A stretch of DNA of 49,765 nt, taken from Bacteroidaceae bacterium. Its GTDB lineage: Bacteria; Bacteroidota; Bacteroidia; Bacteroidales; Bacteroidaceae. Position numbers and translations under genes: made by a program. Position 1 is the first letter of the stretch; each line of letters starts with the position of its first letter. The stretch is from NCBI GenBank assembly GCA_017469685.1, contig JAFUFW010000022.1, forward strand, positions 1 through 49,765, written 5' to 3'. Shown here piece by piece: positions 1 to 8,627 of the stretch. Below the pieces are notes generated by a model that worked only from the letters and a program-made list of their open reading frames with translations, was not told the origin of the DNA and did no database searches.

Positions 1-42
1 CCCTTAAGGGTTCTGAGGAAAACCCTTAAGGGTTCTGAACCG
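1..42. repeat. 22-bp dyad array A (CCCTTAAGGG type), cut by window edge
   Basis: Two copies of the perfect palindrome CCCTTAAGGG (1-10 and 23-32) are followed by the same bases, GGTTCTGA, and have centres exactly 22 bp apart. The array probably continues to the left of the window. The same core at the same 22-bp spacing recurs at 30273-30382 and 43026-43113, and in degraded form at 18086-18195. It lies upstream of the dapB promoter, with no gene between. Function unknown. Confidence 0.8.
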
Positions 43-137
43 GGCATTTCAACCTCCGGCTGCGAGGCTTTAGCCCTCCTTCTCGTAAAGAATGTGAAAA
101 AGTGGGCTTATGTTGGTGCCGCCTCAAAGAAAAGTGC

Positions 138-145
138 TATCTTTG
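138..145 (+). promoter_or_regulatory. Bacteroidetes-type promoter (-7 box) of dapB
   Basis: TATCTTTG fits the Bacteroidetes -7 consensus TAnnTTTG, with a TTG at 113-115 as a possible -33 element. Transcription would start near 150-154, about 15 bases before the dapB ATG at 167. This argues against the in-frame ATG at 110, which lies upstream of the box. Confidence 0.55.
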
Positions 146-166
146 TGGAAATTTTTAACGAGACAC

Positions 167-925
167 ATGAAAATAGCATTGATAGGATACGGCAAGATGG
201 GCCGTATGATTGAGGAGATAGCCCTCAGTCGCGGCCACGTGATAGTGTGCCGCATCGATGTCGACAATAAGGACGACTTCCACAGCGATGCCTTCCGCTC
301 GGCCGACGTGGCCATAGAGTTCACAGCCCCGGCGGTGGCCTATGGCAATGTCCAGCGAGCCTTCGAGGTCGGCGTCAAGGTCGTCTCGGGCAGCACGGGC
401 TGGTACGCGGCCCACGAGCCCGAGCTTCGCCGCCAGTGCGCCGAGGAGGGCCGCACGCTTTTCTGGAGCTCCAACTTCTCTGTCGGAGTCTACATCTGCG
501 GAGCCGTCAACCGCTTCCTCGCCCGCATCATGAACCGCTTCCCGGAGTACGACGTGCGTATGAGCGAAGTGCACCACGTGCATAAGCTCGACCACCCCAG
601 CGGGACGGCCATAACGCTGGCAGAGCAGATCATCGGCGAAGTGGAGCGCAAGGCACATTGGACAATAGGCTCTCTGACAGCCCCCGACGGAAGCGTCGTC
701 GCAGAGCATGAGCCCGCGCCCGATGAACTCGCCATCGACAGCATCCGCCGCGGCGAAGTGCCCGGCATACACAGCATCACATGGGACAGCGAGGCCGACA
801 GCATCACCATCACCCACGATGCCCATTCGCGCCGCGGCTTCGCTCTCGGAGCCGTGCTAGCAGCCGAATTCACCGCCACCCACTCGGGGCTGCTCACGAT
901 GGAACAGCTGTTCAGTTTTGATTGA
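167..925 (+). CDS. dapB: 4-hydroxy-tetrahydrodipicolinate reductase
   Basis: Cytoplasmic NAD(P)H-dependent reductase of the diaminopimelate and lysine pathway, 252 residues. The N-terminal Rossmann motif GYGKMG is at residues 7-12. The substrate and catalytic signature HHVHKLDHPSGTA (about residues 136-148) carries the usual HH, K and SGTA. The family is normally 240-275 residues long. I chose ATG 167 because it gives the standard start MKIALIGYG and lies just after a promoter box. Its product feeds meso-DAP to MurE, encoded near the other end of this window. It is followed 23 bp later by lepB on the same strand. Confidence 0.95.
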   Translation: MKIALIGYGKMGRMIEEIALSRGHVIVCRIDVDNKDDFHSDAFRSADVAIEFTAPAVAYGNVQRAFEVGVKVVSGSTGWYAAHEPELRRQCAEEGRTLFWSSNFSVGVYICGAVNRFLARIMNRFPEYDVRMSEVHHVHKLDHPSGTAITLAEQIIGEVERKAHWTIGSLTAPDGSVVAEHEPAPDELAIDSIRRGEVPGIHSITWDSEADSITITHDAHSRRGFALGAVLAAEFTATHSGLLTMEQLFSFD

Positions 926-948
926 CATTTTGATTAATCCATTGATCT

Positions 949-2403
949 ATGAAAGAAATAGACAAGAAACCAATAACTTGGAAATCGTGGGCCAAGATGC
1001 TCGTCGTCGTCGCCCTATACATTTGCTTCCTCGCCTGGGTGGATGCCTGGTGGGGAATCATTGTGGTGCCCTTCATATTCGATGCCTACATCACTAAGAA
1101 AATACCCTGGACGTGGTGGAAAGAGCTGGAGAACCCCGTCACCCGCACAATCATGTCGTGGGTTGATGCCATAGTCTTCGCGCTCGTGGCAGTGTACTTT
1201 GTCAACATCTACTTCTTCCAGAACTACACCATCCCCTCGTCGTCGCTCGAGAAGAGCCTCCTCGTAGGCGACTACCTCTTCGTCTCGAAGATGAGCTACG
1301 GCCCTCGCGTGCCGCAGACACCGCTGTCGCTGCCGCTCGTGCAGCACACCCTCCCCAATGGCATGAAGAGCTACTCCGAGCTCATACGCTGGGACTATAA
1401 GCGCGTATCGCCCAAACCCGTGCAGCTCAACGACATAGTTGTCTTCAACTACCCTTCGGGTGACAGCGTCGTGGCCAACCCCGTCTATCAGGCTGCCGAC
1501 TACTATGGTCTCTGCTACGGCTATGGCCGGCAGATCATTCAGCAGAACTCGCCACAGATGCCGGTCATCGACAGCCTCACATCAATGCAGAAGCGGCAGC
1601 TTGCCAGCATCTTCTACAGCGTCGGGCGCCAGTACATAGTCGAGAACCGTGCCGAGTTCGGCGAGATCATGAGCCGGCCCGTAGACCGCCGCGAGAACTA
1701 CGTCAAGCGCTGCGTAGGCCTGCCCGGGCAGACGCTTGAGATACGCGACCGCATCATCTACCTCGACGGCGTGGCCAACAAGGAGCCCGACAACGTGCAG
1801 TACAACTACCACGTAAACATGGCCGACGGCCGCCGCGACCTCAGCGAGAGCGTAGCCCAAGAGCTGCGACTGCGCAGTGAGGACCTTCGCGACCTCCATC
1901 AGACTGGCATGATGCCGCTCACCGCTGCCGCGCGCGAGCGCCTGCTCGAGGAGCCATACGTACTGAGCATCGACATCGACACGACAGCCGTAGCCGACGA
2001 CCTCTACCCGCTCAACGGCTTCACGGGCTGGACGCGCGACAACTATGGCCCCGTCTGGATCCCTAAGAAAGGCGAGAGCATAGACCTCACGCTCGAGAAC
2101 CTGCCCGTGTACGAGCGGCCTATCGGCGTCTACGAAGGAAACAAACTGCGCGTCGACGACAACGGTACCATCTTCATCAACGACACCGTGGCTACGAGCT
2201 ACACCTTCCGGCTGGACTACTACTGGATGATGGGCGACAACCGCCACTGCTCTGCCGACTCGCGCTACTGGGGCTTCGTGCCCGAGGACCACGTAGTAGG
2301 CCGCCCGGTAATGATATGGCTCTCTATCGACAAGGACCGCTCGTGGACCGACGGGCGCATGCGCTGGAACCGACTCTTCCGATGGGTCGACGGCATCAAG
2401 TGA
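949..2403 (+). CDS. lepB: Signal peptidase I, large Bacteroidetes form
   Basis: Membrane-bound Ser/Lys protease that removes signal peptides from exported proteins; 484 residues, well above the roughly 300 of proteobacterial enzymes but in line with Bacteroidetes forms. Hydrophobic segments lie at about residues 17-44 and 70-90. The catalytic serine is predicted at S99 in PSSSLEKSL, where Leu replaces the usual Met after the Ser. The general-base lysine is K253 in YVKRCVGLPG. Box E, GDNRHCSADSRYWG, is near the C-terminus. The long stretch between S99 and K253, and another after it, account for the extra length. It sits in a same-strand run between dapB and a DUF2851 gene, with a 9-bp gap to the latter. 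Confidence 0.93.
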   Translation: MKEIDKKPITWKSWAKMLVVVALYICFLAWVDAWWGIIVVPFIFDAYITKKIPWTWWKELENPVTRTIMSWVDAIVFALVAVYFVNIYFFQNYTIPSSSLEKSLLVGDYLFVSKMSYGPRVPQTPLSLPLVQHTLPNGMKSYSELIRWDYKRVSPKPVQLNDIVVFNYPSGDSVVANPVYQAADYYGLCYGYGRQIIQQNSPQMPVIDSLTSMQKRQLASIFYSVGRQYIVENRAEFGEIMSRPVDRRENYVKRCVGLPGQTLEIRDRIIYLDGVANKEPDNVQYNYHVNMADGRRDLSESVAQELRLRSEDLRDLHQTGMMPLTAAARERLLEEPYVLSIDIDTTAVADDLYPLNGFTGWTRDNYGPVWIPKKGESIDLTLENLPVYERPIGVYEGNKLRVDDNGTIFINDTVATSYTFRLDYYWMMGDNRHCSADSRYWGFVPEDHVVGRPVMIWLSIDKDRSWTDGRMRWNRLFRWVDGIK

Positions 2404-2412
2404 CCCTGCGCC

Positions 2413-3717
2413 GTGGAACGACTCTTGCACTACGTCTGGCGCCACCGCCTCTTCCCGCTCGAACAGTTGCACACGACGTCGGGCGAGACCGTGGAGGTGA
2501 TAGATCCCGGACTCAGTAACGCCGATGCCGGCCCTGACTTCTTCAACGCCAAGGTCCGCATCGGCGATACCGTATGGGTGGGTAACGTGGAGATTCACCT
2601 GCGCTCGAGCGACTGGGTGCGCCACGGCCACCACACCGATGCCGCTTATGATAGCATCATACTCCACGTGGCTGAAACCGTCGACGCCGACATCGTAACC
2701 TCCGACGGCAAGCTCCCCCCACAGCTTCAGCTGCCCATCCCCGACAGCCTGCGCGCCGACTACGCCACGCTGTGCCGCACTGAGGACTATCCCCGCTGCT
2801 GGCCTGTCATCAGCAAGCTCTCGCGCCTGACCACTCATTCCTGGCTTTCTGCGCTCCTGGCCGAACGGCTGCTGGCGAGGGCGGCAATGGTCACGGAGCG
2901 TCTGCGCCAGACCAGCGGCGACTGGGAGCGGGCTTTCTTCATCACCCTGGCCCGCAACTTCGGCTTCGGCATCAATGGCGAAGCCTTCGAGTACTGGGCC
3001 CGCCACCTGCCGCTGCCGGCAGCCGCCAAGCACCGCGATGATGCCTTCCAGCTCGAAGCCCTGTTCCTCGGCACGGCAGGTCTGCTGGCCGAAGAGGCAA
3101 TACCGCCATCGGCACGCGAGGCTGCGGCAGGCGATGCCTACCTGCGGCGCCTGCGTTCTGAATGGAGCTTCCTGGCCCATAAGTTCCAGCTGGCTGAGCA
3201 CATGGAGCCGCAGCGCTGGCGCTACCTGCGACTGCGACCGCAGAACTTCCCGCACCTGCGCATCGTTCAGCTCGCACAGCTCTATGCCCGCCGCTCGGCA
3301 GGCCTGCATCAGGTGCTCGAGGCACGCGACCGCGAAGCGCTGCACGCCTGTTTTGCCTCAGGCGTGAGCCCTTACTGGCAGGACCACTACCTCTTCGGCC
3401 TCACCTCAGAGCATAAGGACAAGACGCTCAGCACGGCCAGCCGCGACCTGATTATCATCAACACCGTCGTGCCAACGCTCTATGCCTACGGCCAGGAGCA
3501 CCACGACGAAGCGCTGCAAGAGCGTGCCGTGGAGCTGCTCGAGAGCCTAAAGGCTGAGCGTAATTTCATCATGCGTCAGTGGCAACAGTGCGGCCTGGCC
3601 GTCGCCACGGCAGCCGACAGTCAGGCGCTCATACAGCTCAAGCGCGAGTACTGCGACCGCCTCGACTGCCTGCGATGCCGCTTCGGATATGAATATTTGA
3701 AAGGGATTAGGGGTTAG
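2413..3717 (+). CDS. DUF2851 family protein, function unknown
   Basis: 434 residues, starting with GTG and opening MERLLHYVWRHRLFP, the usual opening of this Bacteroidetes family. The conserved N-terminal block includes DPGLSNADAGPDFFNAKV and GNVEIH, and an acidic residue-rich segment reminiscent of PD-(D/E)XK-like folds; that link is only my inference. The C-terminus has the cysteine pattern DCLRCRFGYEYLKG, which could bind metal. No signal peptide or membrane segment. The stop codon lies inside a 7-bp repeat linker (3702-3722) before dprA, so the last codons are repeat-encoded. Neighbouring lepB and dprA give no clear clue to its role. Confidence 0.85.
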   Translation: MERLLHYVWRHRLFPLEQLHTTSGETVEVIDPGLSNADAGPDFFNAKVRIGDTVWVGNVEIHLRSSDWVRHGHHTDAAYDSIILHVAETVDADIVTSDGKLPPQLQLPIPDSLRADYATLCRTEDYPRCWPVISKLSRLTTHSWLSALLAERLLARAAMVTERLRQTSGDWERAFFITLARNFGFGINGEAFEYWARHLPLPAAAKHRDDAFQLEALFLGTAGLLAEEAIPPSAREAAAGDAYLRRLRSEWSFLAHKFQLAEHMEPQRWRYLRLRPQNFPHLRIVQLAQLYARRSAGLHQVLEARDREALHACFASGVSPYWQDHYLFGLTSEHKDKTLSTASRDLIIINTVVPTLYAYGQEHHDEALQERAVELLESLKAERNFIMRQWQQCGLAVATAADSQALIQLKREYCDRLDCLRCRFGYEYLKGIRG

Positions 3718-3726
3718 AGTAAACCT

Positions 3727-4845
3727 ATGGACGAACAAGAACTCCTGTACACAATGGCGCTGACATTCGCTCTGCGACAGCACAGCAGAGCGCAGCGCAT
3801 ACTGCTCGAGACGCTCGGCAGCGCACGGGCGGTCTACGAACACCGCAGCGATGCCAGCAGCGTATTCGAGAACATCTCGCCGCGAGCTGCTGAGATGCTG
3901 CAGGCGATGCCCAGTGTCATGAAGGCATGCGAGGAGGAACTCTATTACGCGCGCGCACATAATATTAATGTACTTGCCATTCAGGATGAGGCCCACTACC
4001 CGGCGCGCCTGCGCACTTGCGACGATGCGCCGCTGATTCTCTACTTCCTTGGCAATGCCGACCTGAATGCAGAGCACGTCGTGAGCATCGTAGGGACCCG
4101 CCGCTGCAGCGAGCGCGGACGCGACTTCTGCGCCGGCGTGGGGCGCGAGATTGCCGGGCGCGACGGCCGGGCGCTCGTCGTCAGCGGGCTGGCCTACGGC
4201 ATAGATATCGCCGCCCACCGCGCTGCACTCGAGAACGGGCTGCCAACAGTAGCGGTGCTGGCCCACGGACTCGATGAGATATACCCCTCGGCCCACCGCC
4301 AGACGGCCGTGGAGATGCTGGAGCATGGAGGCCTCCTCACGGAATTTACGAGCCACACGCCCATCGACCGCCTCAACTTCCTGCAGCGCAACCGCATCGT
4401 GGCGGGGCTCTCGGATGCCGTAGTGGTAGTGGAAAGTCCCGCACGGGGCGGCTCGCTCAACACCGCACGCCTCGCTGCCGACTACCATCGCGAGGTGTTT
4501 GCCGTGCCGGGGCGCCCGTCGGACAAGCTTTCGGAGGGGTGCAACACGCTCATAAGGCGCAACGCCGCCACTCTGATATGCTCGGCCTCGGAGATGATGG
4601 ACGACCTCGGATGGCCCTCAGCGCCCAAGGCCGAGGAGCTGCAGGGCGAGCTCTTCCCCAGTCTGACTCCCGACGAACAGGGCGTTGTCGCGGCCTTGCG
4701 GGCTTCTGACGCCGACCTCTCGCTCTCCGAACTCAGCGCTGCCACTGGTATTCCCTCGTTCAAGCTCATCCCGATGATGGTGGCCCTGGAAATGAAGGAC
4801 ATTGTGAAGGCCCTCGCCGGCCAGCGCTATCACCTGAGGAGATAG
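3727..4845 (+). CDS. dprA: DNA-processing protein DprA (Smf)
   Basis: 372 residues. DprA loads RecA on incoming single-stranded DNA during natural transformation. The Rossmann-like core begins near residue 118 with SIVGTRRCSERGRDF, followed by VVSGLAYGIDIAAHRAAL and the block FLQRNRIVAGLSDAVVVVE. It ends with a C-terminal winged-helix-like domain (about residues 310-372, LSLSELSAATGIP), common in this family. An N-terminal helical SAM-like region precedes the core. The last gene of the forward run, it faces nhaA, with two hairpins between them. Confidence 0.93.
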   Translation: MDEQELLYTMALTFALRQHSRAQRILLETLGSARAVYEHRSDASSVFENISPRAAEMLQAMPSVMKACEEELYYARAHNINVLAIQDEAHYPARLRTCDDAPLILYFLGNADLNAEHVVSIVGTRRCSERGRDFCAGVGREIAGRDGRALVVSGLAYGIDIAAHRAALENGLPTVAVLAHGLDEIYPSAHRQTAVEMLEHGGLLTEFTSHTPIDRLNFLQRNRIVAGLSDAVVVVESPARGGSLNTARLAADYHREVFAVPGRPSDKLSEGCNTLIRRNAATLICSASEMMDDLGWPSAPKAEELQGELFPSLTPDEQGVVAALRASDADLSLSELSAATGIPSFKLIPMMVALEMKDIVKALAGQRYHLRR

Positions 4846-4882
4846 CACCTGAAACAAAACAGCAACAAAGAACATACAAAAA

Positions 4883-4920
4883 ACACAGCCGGCTGTATCG
4901 TGCGATACGACCGGCTGTGT
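4883..4920 (-). terminator. Hairpin 1, terminator for nhaA (reverse strand)
   Basis: 18-base arms, ACACAGCCGG... paired with ...CCGGCTGTGT, with two adjacent mismatches and a 2-base loop. On the reverse strand the hairpin is followed directly by six T (4878-4883 read as A on the forward strand). It would stop transcripts leaving nhaA. The two arms coincide with units 1 and 2 of the 22-bp array. Confidence 0.7.
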
Positions 4921-4971
4921 TTGCGCTTCCAGCCGGCTTGATCATGCCATCAAGCCGGCTGGCCAGTTTTT
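4884..4971. repeat. 22-bp dyad array B (AGCCGGCT type)
   Basis: Four units with CCGG centres at 4890.5, 4912.5, 4934.5 and 4956.5, exactly 22 bp apart. The cores are CAGCCGGCTG, ACCGGCT, AGCCGGCT and AGCCGGCT. Adjacent units also pair with each other, giving the two terminator hairpins listed separately. It lies between the convergent genes dprA and nhaA. Confidence 0.75.
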
Positions 4972-4972
4972 T
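4929..4972 (+). terminator. Hairpin 2, terminator for dprA (forward strand)
   Basis: A perfect 14-bp stem, CCAGCCGGCTTGAT with ATCAAGCCGGCTGG, and a 6-base loop (4929-4962). It is followed after four bases by six T (4967-4972). It stops the forward run ending in dprA; the T tract overlaps the reverse-strand stop codon of nhaA. Confidence 0.75.
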
Positions 4973-6344
4973 ATGTCCTGCCCTCTTCCTTCGGCAGAGT
5001 GACGTGTAGCATCAGTGAACCCACAAGCGCCGAGGCGAGTGTACCGCAGAGAATGCCGAGCTTGGCCTCGTTGAGCATGTCGGCGCCCTCGGCTCCGAGG
5101 TGGACGGGATAGCTGAGTGCGGCTATGAACATCGACACGGTGAAGCCTATGCCGCACACCATGCACACGCTGGCAAAGCTCTTCCACGAGCCACCCTCGG
5201 GCATCTGGCACCAGCCGAGCTTGATGCTGAGCCACGAGAACGAGAGAACGCCCGTGAACTTGCCTATAAGCAGGCCGAGGAATACGCCCAGCGCCACGCC
5301 GTGGAACAGGCTCATGAACGACATGCCCTCGAAATTGACGCCCGCATTGGCGAAGGCGAAGACGGGAATGACAACGTAGTTGATGGGCATTGCCAGCTGA
5401 TCCTCGATGTCCTGGAGGGGCGAGATGAGGCAGTCGGACGCTTTCTCGATGCGGCGCAGCAGCTGGATGTCGCGCTTCTCGAGCACCATGGCGCGGTTGC
5501 GGTCGGTCTCTGAGAGCTCTATGTCGGGGTACTCTTTAAGGTACTCGCGAATATACTCCATATAATAGCGCGTGCCGCGCGTGAGGTTGGCCGGGATGCA
5601 GAATGCCAGCACTACGCCGGCAATGGTGGCGTGGATGCCTGAGTTGAGCACCATGTACCAGAGCACGAGGCCGAAGCTCATGTAGAATGCCTTCAGGCGC
5701 ACTTCCTTCCAGTTGCCTATGAGCAGTATGGCAACGACGACAGCTGCGCCGATGAGGTAAGGCCAGGCGAGGCCTTGTGAGTAGAAGATGGCGATGACGA
5801 TGATGCCGCCGAGGTCGTCGGCTACAGCCAGCGCTGCAAGGAAAATCTTAAGCCCGAGGGGAACACGCTTGCCGAACATCGACAGCACGCCGAGCGAGAA
5901 GGCTATATCCGTTGCCATCGGGATGGCGCAGCCGCGCTCCATCAGGGGATGGCCCAAACAGACGCAGAAGAACACGATCACAGGCATGAGCATGCCGCCG
6001 CACGCACCTATGATGGGCAGCAGCGCCTTCTGGCGGGTCGACAGCTCGCCGCACAGCACTTCACGCTTGATCTCGAGGCCGACGCTGAGGAAGAAGAAGA
6101 ACATCAGGAAATCGTTGATGAAGTCCATCAGCGTAAGCGAATGGCCGCCGTGGCTGAACACGTTGAAGCCGCCTATGCTCAGCGACATGGGTTGCTGCCA
6201 CAGCCAGGCGTAGAGCTGGCGCGTAGCAGGCAGGTTGGCAAACACGAGGGCCAGCACCGTGGCCACTATGAGCAGGGCGCTGGCACTGACGTAGCGCCGT
6301 ATGAGGCCCGAAAATGATGATTCTAATTTCAGTGTATCATCCAT
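4971..6344 (-). CDS. nhaA: Na+/H+ antiporter NhaA
   Basis: 457 residues; an inner membrane antiporter that expels sodium in exchange for protons. The ion-binding aspartates are visible: MATDIAFSLG (equivalent of E. coli D133) and AVADDLGGIIVIAIFY (equivalents of D163 and D164). About 11-12 hydrophobic segments. It is longer than the 388-residue E. coli protein, mainly because of a charged, helical loop in the second half (around YIREYLKEYPDIELSE to LLRRIEKASD). It starts 20 bp after the GT2 gene, so it is probably the last gene of the GT4-GT2-nhaA transcript, ending at hairpin 1. Confidence 0.95.
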   Translation of the reverse strand: MDDTLKLESSFSGLIRRYVSASALLIVATVLALVFANLPATRQLYAWLWQQPMSLSIGGFNVFSHGGHSLTLMDFINDFLMFFFFLSVGLEIKREVLCGELSTRQKALLPIIGACGGMLMPVIVFFCVCLGHPLMERGCAIPMATDIAFSLGVLSMFGKRVPLGLKIFLAALAVADDLGGIIVIAIFYSQGLAWPYLIGAAVVVAILLIGNWKEVRLKAFYMSFGLVLWYMVLNSGIHATIAGVVLAFCIPANLTRGTRYYMEYIREYLKEYPDIELSETDRNRAMVLEKRDIQLLRRIEKASDCLISPLQDIEDQLAMPINYVVIPVFAFANAGVNFEGMSFMSLFHGVALGVFLGLLIGKFTGVLSFSWLSIKLGWCQMPEGGSWKSFASVCMVCGIGFTVSMFIAALSYPVHLGAEGADMLNEAKLGILCGTLASALVGSLMLHVTLPKEEGRT

Positions 6345-6364
6345 GATTATTATGTTTTTGATTG

Positions 6365-7147
6365 TTACCTTTGAATGACTGCCCTCACCACGAACCAGGA
6401 ATGGGCTGCCAGCGCGCGCAGCCAGCCGTAGTGACGGGCCATGATGCGCAGGCGCTCGATGAGCGAGCGGCGATGGTTACGGGTCGTCATGCCTTCGGCG
6501 AGGTAGTCGGTGAGGATGAGTTGCGCGTTGTGGATGTGCAGCCCGCGGCGCTCGGCCTGGCGGAGGATGCGTACGCACCAGTCGTAGTCGGCCGAGAAGT
6601 GGTAGCGCAGGTCGTAGGGGTGGCGGCGGGCAATGTCGGTGCGGGCATAGAAGCTCTGGTGGCATACGAGCATACCGCTTAGGAAGCTCTTCGAGGTCAG
6701 CTGCTCCGGCGCGCTGAGGCGGCGGTGGCGAAGGAAGCGGCCCTCGTCGTCAACGAGGTCTGTCTCGCCGTAGATGACGGCCGGCAGGCGCGACTGGTTG
6801 TAGCGCCCGAGCTGGGCCGCCACGTCGGCAAGAGTCGTCGGCGTGTGCAGCTTGTCGCCTGCATTTAGGAAGATGATGTAGTCGCCTTTGGCTGCCGCGA
6901 GGGCTTTGTTCATCGCGTCGTAGAGGCCGTCGTCGGGCTCGCGTATGAGCACTATGCTGTGGGGGTGGCGCTCGTCGGTGTTGCGTTCCACGTAGTGCTG
7001 CACTTCGCTTATAGTCGAGTCCGCCGAGCAACCGTCGACGATGATGTGCTCCACCGCGTTGTAGGTCTGGCCTGAGACGCTGTCGAGCGTGCGCCGGATG
7101 GTTTGTCCGGCATTGTAGGTTACGGTGGCAATGGTGAACTTAATCAT
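6365..7147 (-). CDS. Glycosyltransferase family 2
   Basis: 260 residues. The N-terminal GT-A fold starts FTIATVTYNAGQTIRRTLDSV, followed by HIIVDGCSADST, the nucleotide-sugar and metal-binding acidic motifs, and GLYDAMNKALAAAKGDYIIFLNAGD. FSADYDWCVRI in the second half is the usual acceptor-side region. No transmembrane segment is clear. It probably transfers one sugar in surface polysaccharide assembly; donor and acceptor cannot be told from the sequence. Its ATG overlaps the TGA of the GT4 gene by 4 bp (ATGA), suggesting coupled translation. Confidence 0.88.
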   Translation of the reverse strand: MIKFTIATVTYNAGQTIRRTLDSVSGQTYNAVEHIIVDGCSADSTISEVQHYVERNTDERHPHSIVLIREPDDGLYDAMNKALAAAKGDYIIFLNAGDKLHTPTTLADVAAQLGRYNQSRLPAVIYGETDLVDDEGRFLRHRRLSAPEQLTSKSFLSGMLVCHQSFYARTDIARRHPYDLRYHFSADYDWCVRILRQAERRGLHIHNAQLILTDYLAEGMTTRNHRRSLIERLRIMARHYGWLRALAAHSWFVVRAVIQR

Positions 7148-8397
7148 ATCTTGTGAGACAGCGATTCGTAGAGCTCAATGTATCGGCGCACGACGCTCTC
7201 GACGTTCCAGACCGTAGCGGCCTTGTGTGCAGCAGCTTCGGCCAGACGGTCGTGGTTGTTGCCGTCGAGCACGTAGTCTATGCCCTTGGCCAGGTCCTCG
7301 GCATCGCAGAAGCGTGCGACGTAGCCTGTGCGCTCGTGGTCTATCATCTCAGGGACGCCGCCGATGTCAAAGCCCACGCATGGCGTGGCCGTGGCCATGG
7401 CTTCCATGAGCGTGTTGGGAAGGTTATCTTCGAGCGAGGGCGTGACGAAGGCGTCGACAGCTTGGTACAAGGCGGCCATCTCGGCCTCGTCGGTGATATA
7501 TCCTTTCGTGATTACGGGGAAGGGCAGCTCGGCGGCCACATCCTCGGCGTTCTGCCCGACGACGACGAGAGTCAGCAGTCCCTGCCAGCGCTTCAGCGAC
7601 GGTGAGGCAAGGGCGTCGAGCAGATAGGCCAGACCCTTGCGGGGGGTGCTGACCCTCTGGCAGGTGAAAAGCAGCAGACGGCCGGTGGCAGGAAGCGCCA
7701 TGCGCTGGCGGGCAGCTCCCTTCGGAGCGGGGTGGAACACTTCTGAGTCATAGGTGTTGGGGATGGAGACAACACGGTGACCTGCCGTCAGTGCGCTCTG
7801 ACGAGCCTCGCCGGCAATCCATTCGCTGCACCCGACGAACGTGATGTGACCTTTGGCATAGGCTTGCTGCTTGCGGCGGAAGCTGGCGCACGAAAGGTCG
7901 TGGCGCCCGGGGCGCTGAAGCTGCGGGCAGCGCTGGCATTGCGACTGGAAAAGCTCGCACGTGCGGGCATAGTGGCAAATGCCTGTGAAGGGCCACATGT
8001 CGTGCATCGTCCAGACGACGGGCTTGCCGCTGGCGAGTATCTTGCCAATCTGGCGGGTGGAGAGAAGGCCCTGGTTCACCCAGTGGAGATGGACGACGTC
8101 GGCCTCAACGAACTCGGGAAGCGAAGTGATGTCGGCACCGGCCTGCCCGGCATCGACCTCCCACAAGCCCTTGCGGCTGCATCCGTTGGCCACGAACACC
8201 AGCAGGCGTTCCCATAAAAACTTTAGCCTCAGCAGCCACTGGTGTGGCAGGCGCGACGTGGTCACGGCCGAGGTCTGCTTGTCGCGCACAAGCAGGCAGG
8301 CCTTCTCGCCATGGCGGTTGAGGGCGTCGGTCAGCCGACGGGCTGCAATGGCTGCTCCGCCTGCGCATTCAGAGGTGTTTATTAGCAGTACTCTCAT
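7144..8397 (-). CDS. Glycosyltransferase family 4 (GT-B)
   Basis: 417 residues, opening MRVLLINTSECAGGAAIAAR. N-terminal domain motifs are DVVHLHWVNQG and VWTMHDMWPFTG, followed by a cysteine-rich stretch (CHYARTCELFQSQCQRCP) frequent in Bacteroidetes GT4 enzymes. The C-terminal nucleotide-sugar domain has TPSLEDNLPNTLMEAMA, the EX7E motif. Likely a cytoplasmic enzyme of surface glycan synthesis; donor and acceptor unknown. It is first in the GT4-GT2-nhaA run. A promoter box lies at 8445-8438, and a small hairpin sits just before the start codon. Confidence 0.9.
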   Translation of the reverse strand: MRVLLINTSECAGGAAIAARRLTDALNRHGEKACLLVRDKQTSAVTTSRLPHQWLLRLKFLWERLLVFVANGCSRKGLWEVDAGQAGADITSLPEFVEADVVHLHWVNQGLLSTRQIGKILASGKPVVWTMHDMWPFTGICHYARTCELFQSQCQRCPQLQRPGRHDLSCASFRRKQQAYAKGHITFVGCSEWIAGEARQSALTAGHRVVSIPNTYDSEVFHPAPKGAARQRMALPATGRLLLFTCQRVSTPRKGLAYLLDALASPSLKRWQGLLTLVVVGQNAEDVAAELPFPVITKGYITDEAEMAALYQAVDAFVTPSLEDNLPNTLMEAMATATPCVGFDIGGVPEMIDHERTGYVARFCDAEDLAKGIDYVLDGNNHDRLAEAAAHKAATVWNVESVVRRYIELYESLSHKI

Positions 8398-8403
8398 ATC
8401 TCT

Positions 8404-8445
8404 GCCCGCTGTGCGGGCGTTATTTCCAAATCCGTTGCAAAGGTA
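8404..8445 (-). promoter_or_regulatory. Promoter and leader hairpin of the GT4 operon
   Basis: On the reverse strand, TACCTTTG (8445-8438) matches the Bacteroidetes -7 box. Downstream, the leader holds a perfect 6-bp hairpin, GCCCGC-ACA-GCGGGC (8418-8404), ending 6 bases before the ATG at 8397. A stem this close could hinder ribosome access; that is inference. Confidence 0.5.
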
Positions 8446-8450
8446 CGAGT

Positions 8451-8485
8451 TTTAAACTTTAAACTTAAAACTTGGAACTTGAAAA
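8451..8485. repeat. 7-bp repeat stretch (TTTAAAC type)
   Basis: Five consecutive 7-bp units: TTTAAAC, TTTAAAC, TTAAAAC, TTGGAAC and TTGAAAA. They lie upstream of the GT4 promoter, in the divergent region before tRNA-Leu. The rest of 8486-8600 is A-rich with no gene seen. Confidence 0.7.
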
Positions 8486-8604
8486 ATTCAAAAAAGGGAG
8501 AAAAAGATGAAAATAAGTCAATCGAAAGCTGCAAAAGAAGAAAAAAAATGTGCTCTGCATCGTTATTTTTTTACTTTTCACTTTCCTCTTTTCGCTTATT
8601 GTTG

Positions 8605-8612
8605 TACCTTTG
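8605..8612 (+). promoter_or_regulatory. Promoter (-7 box) of the tRNA-Leu transcript
   Basis: TACCTTTG matches TAnnTTTG and lies 15 bp before the tRNA. I see no other promoter before the 49-residue ORF or the GH95 gene, so it may drive all three. Confidence 0.6.
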
Positions 8613-8627
8613 CCGACGCAAGAGCCT

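Noticed and set aside
1582-3345. Long open frame of 587 codons on the reverse strand
   Set aside because: It lies antisense to lepB and the DUF2851 gene, both with clear family motifs; its own translation has no motif and the Val/Ala/Glu-rich makeup of a GC-rich shadow frame.
3547-4488. Open frame of 313 codons on the reverse strand
   Set aside because: Antisense to dprA and the end of the DUF2851 gene; no recognisable domain.
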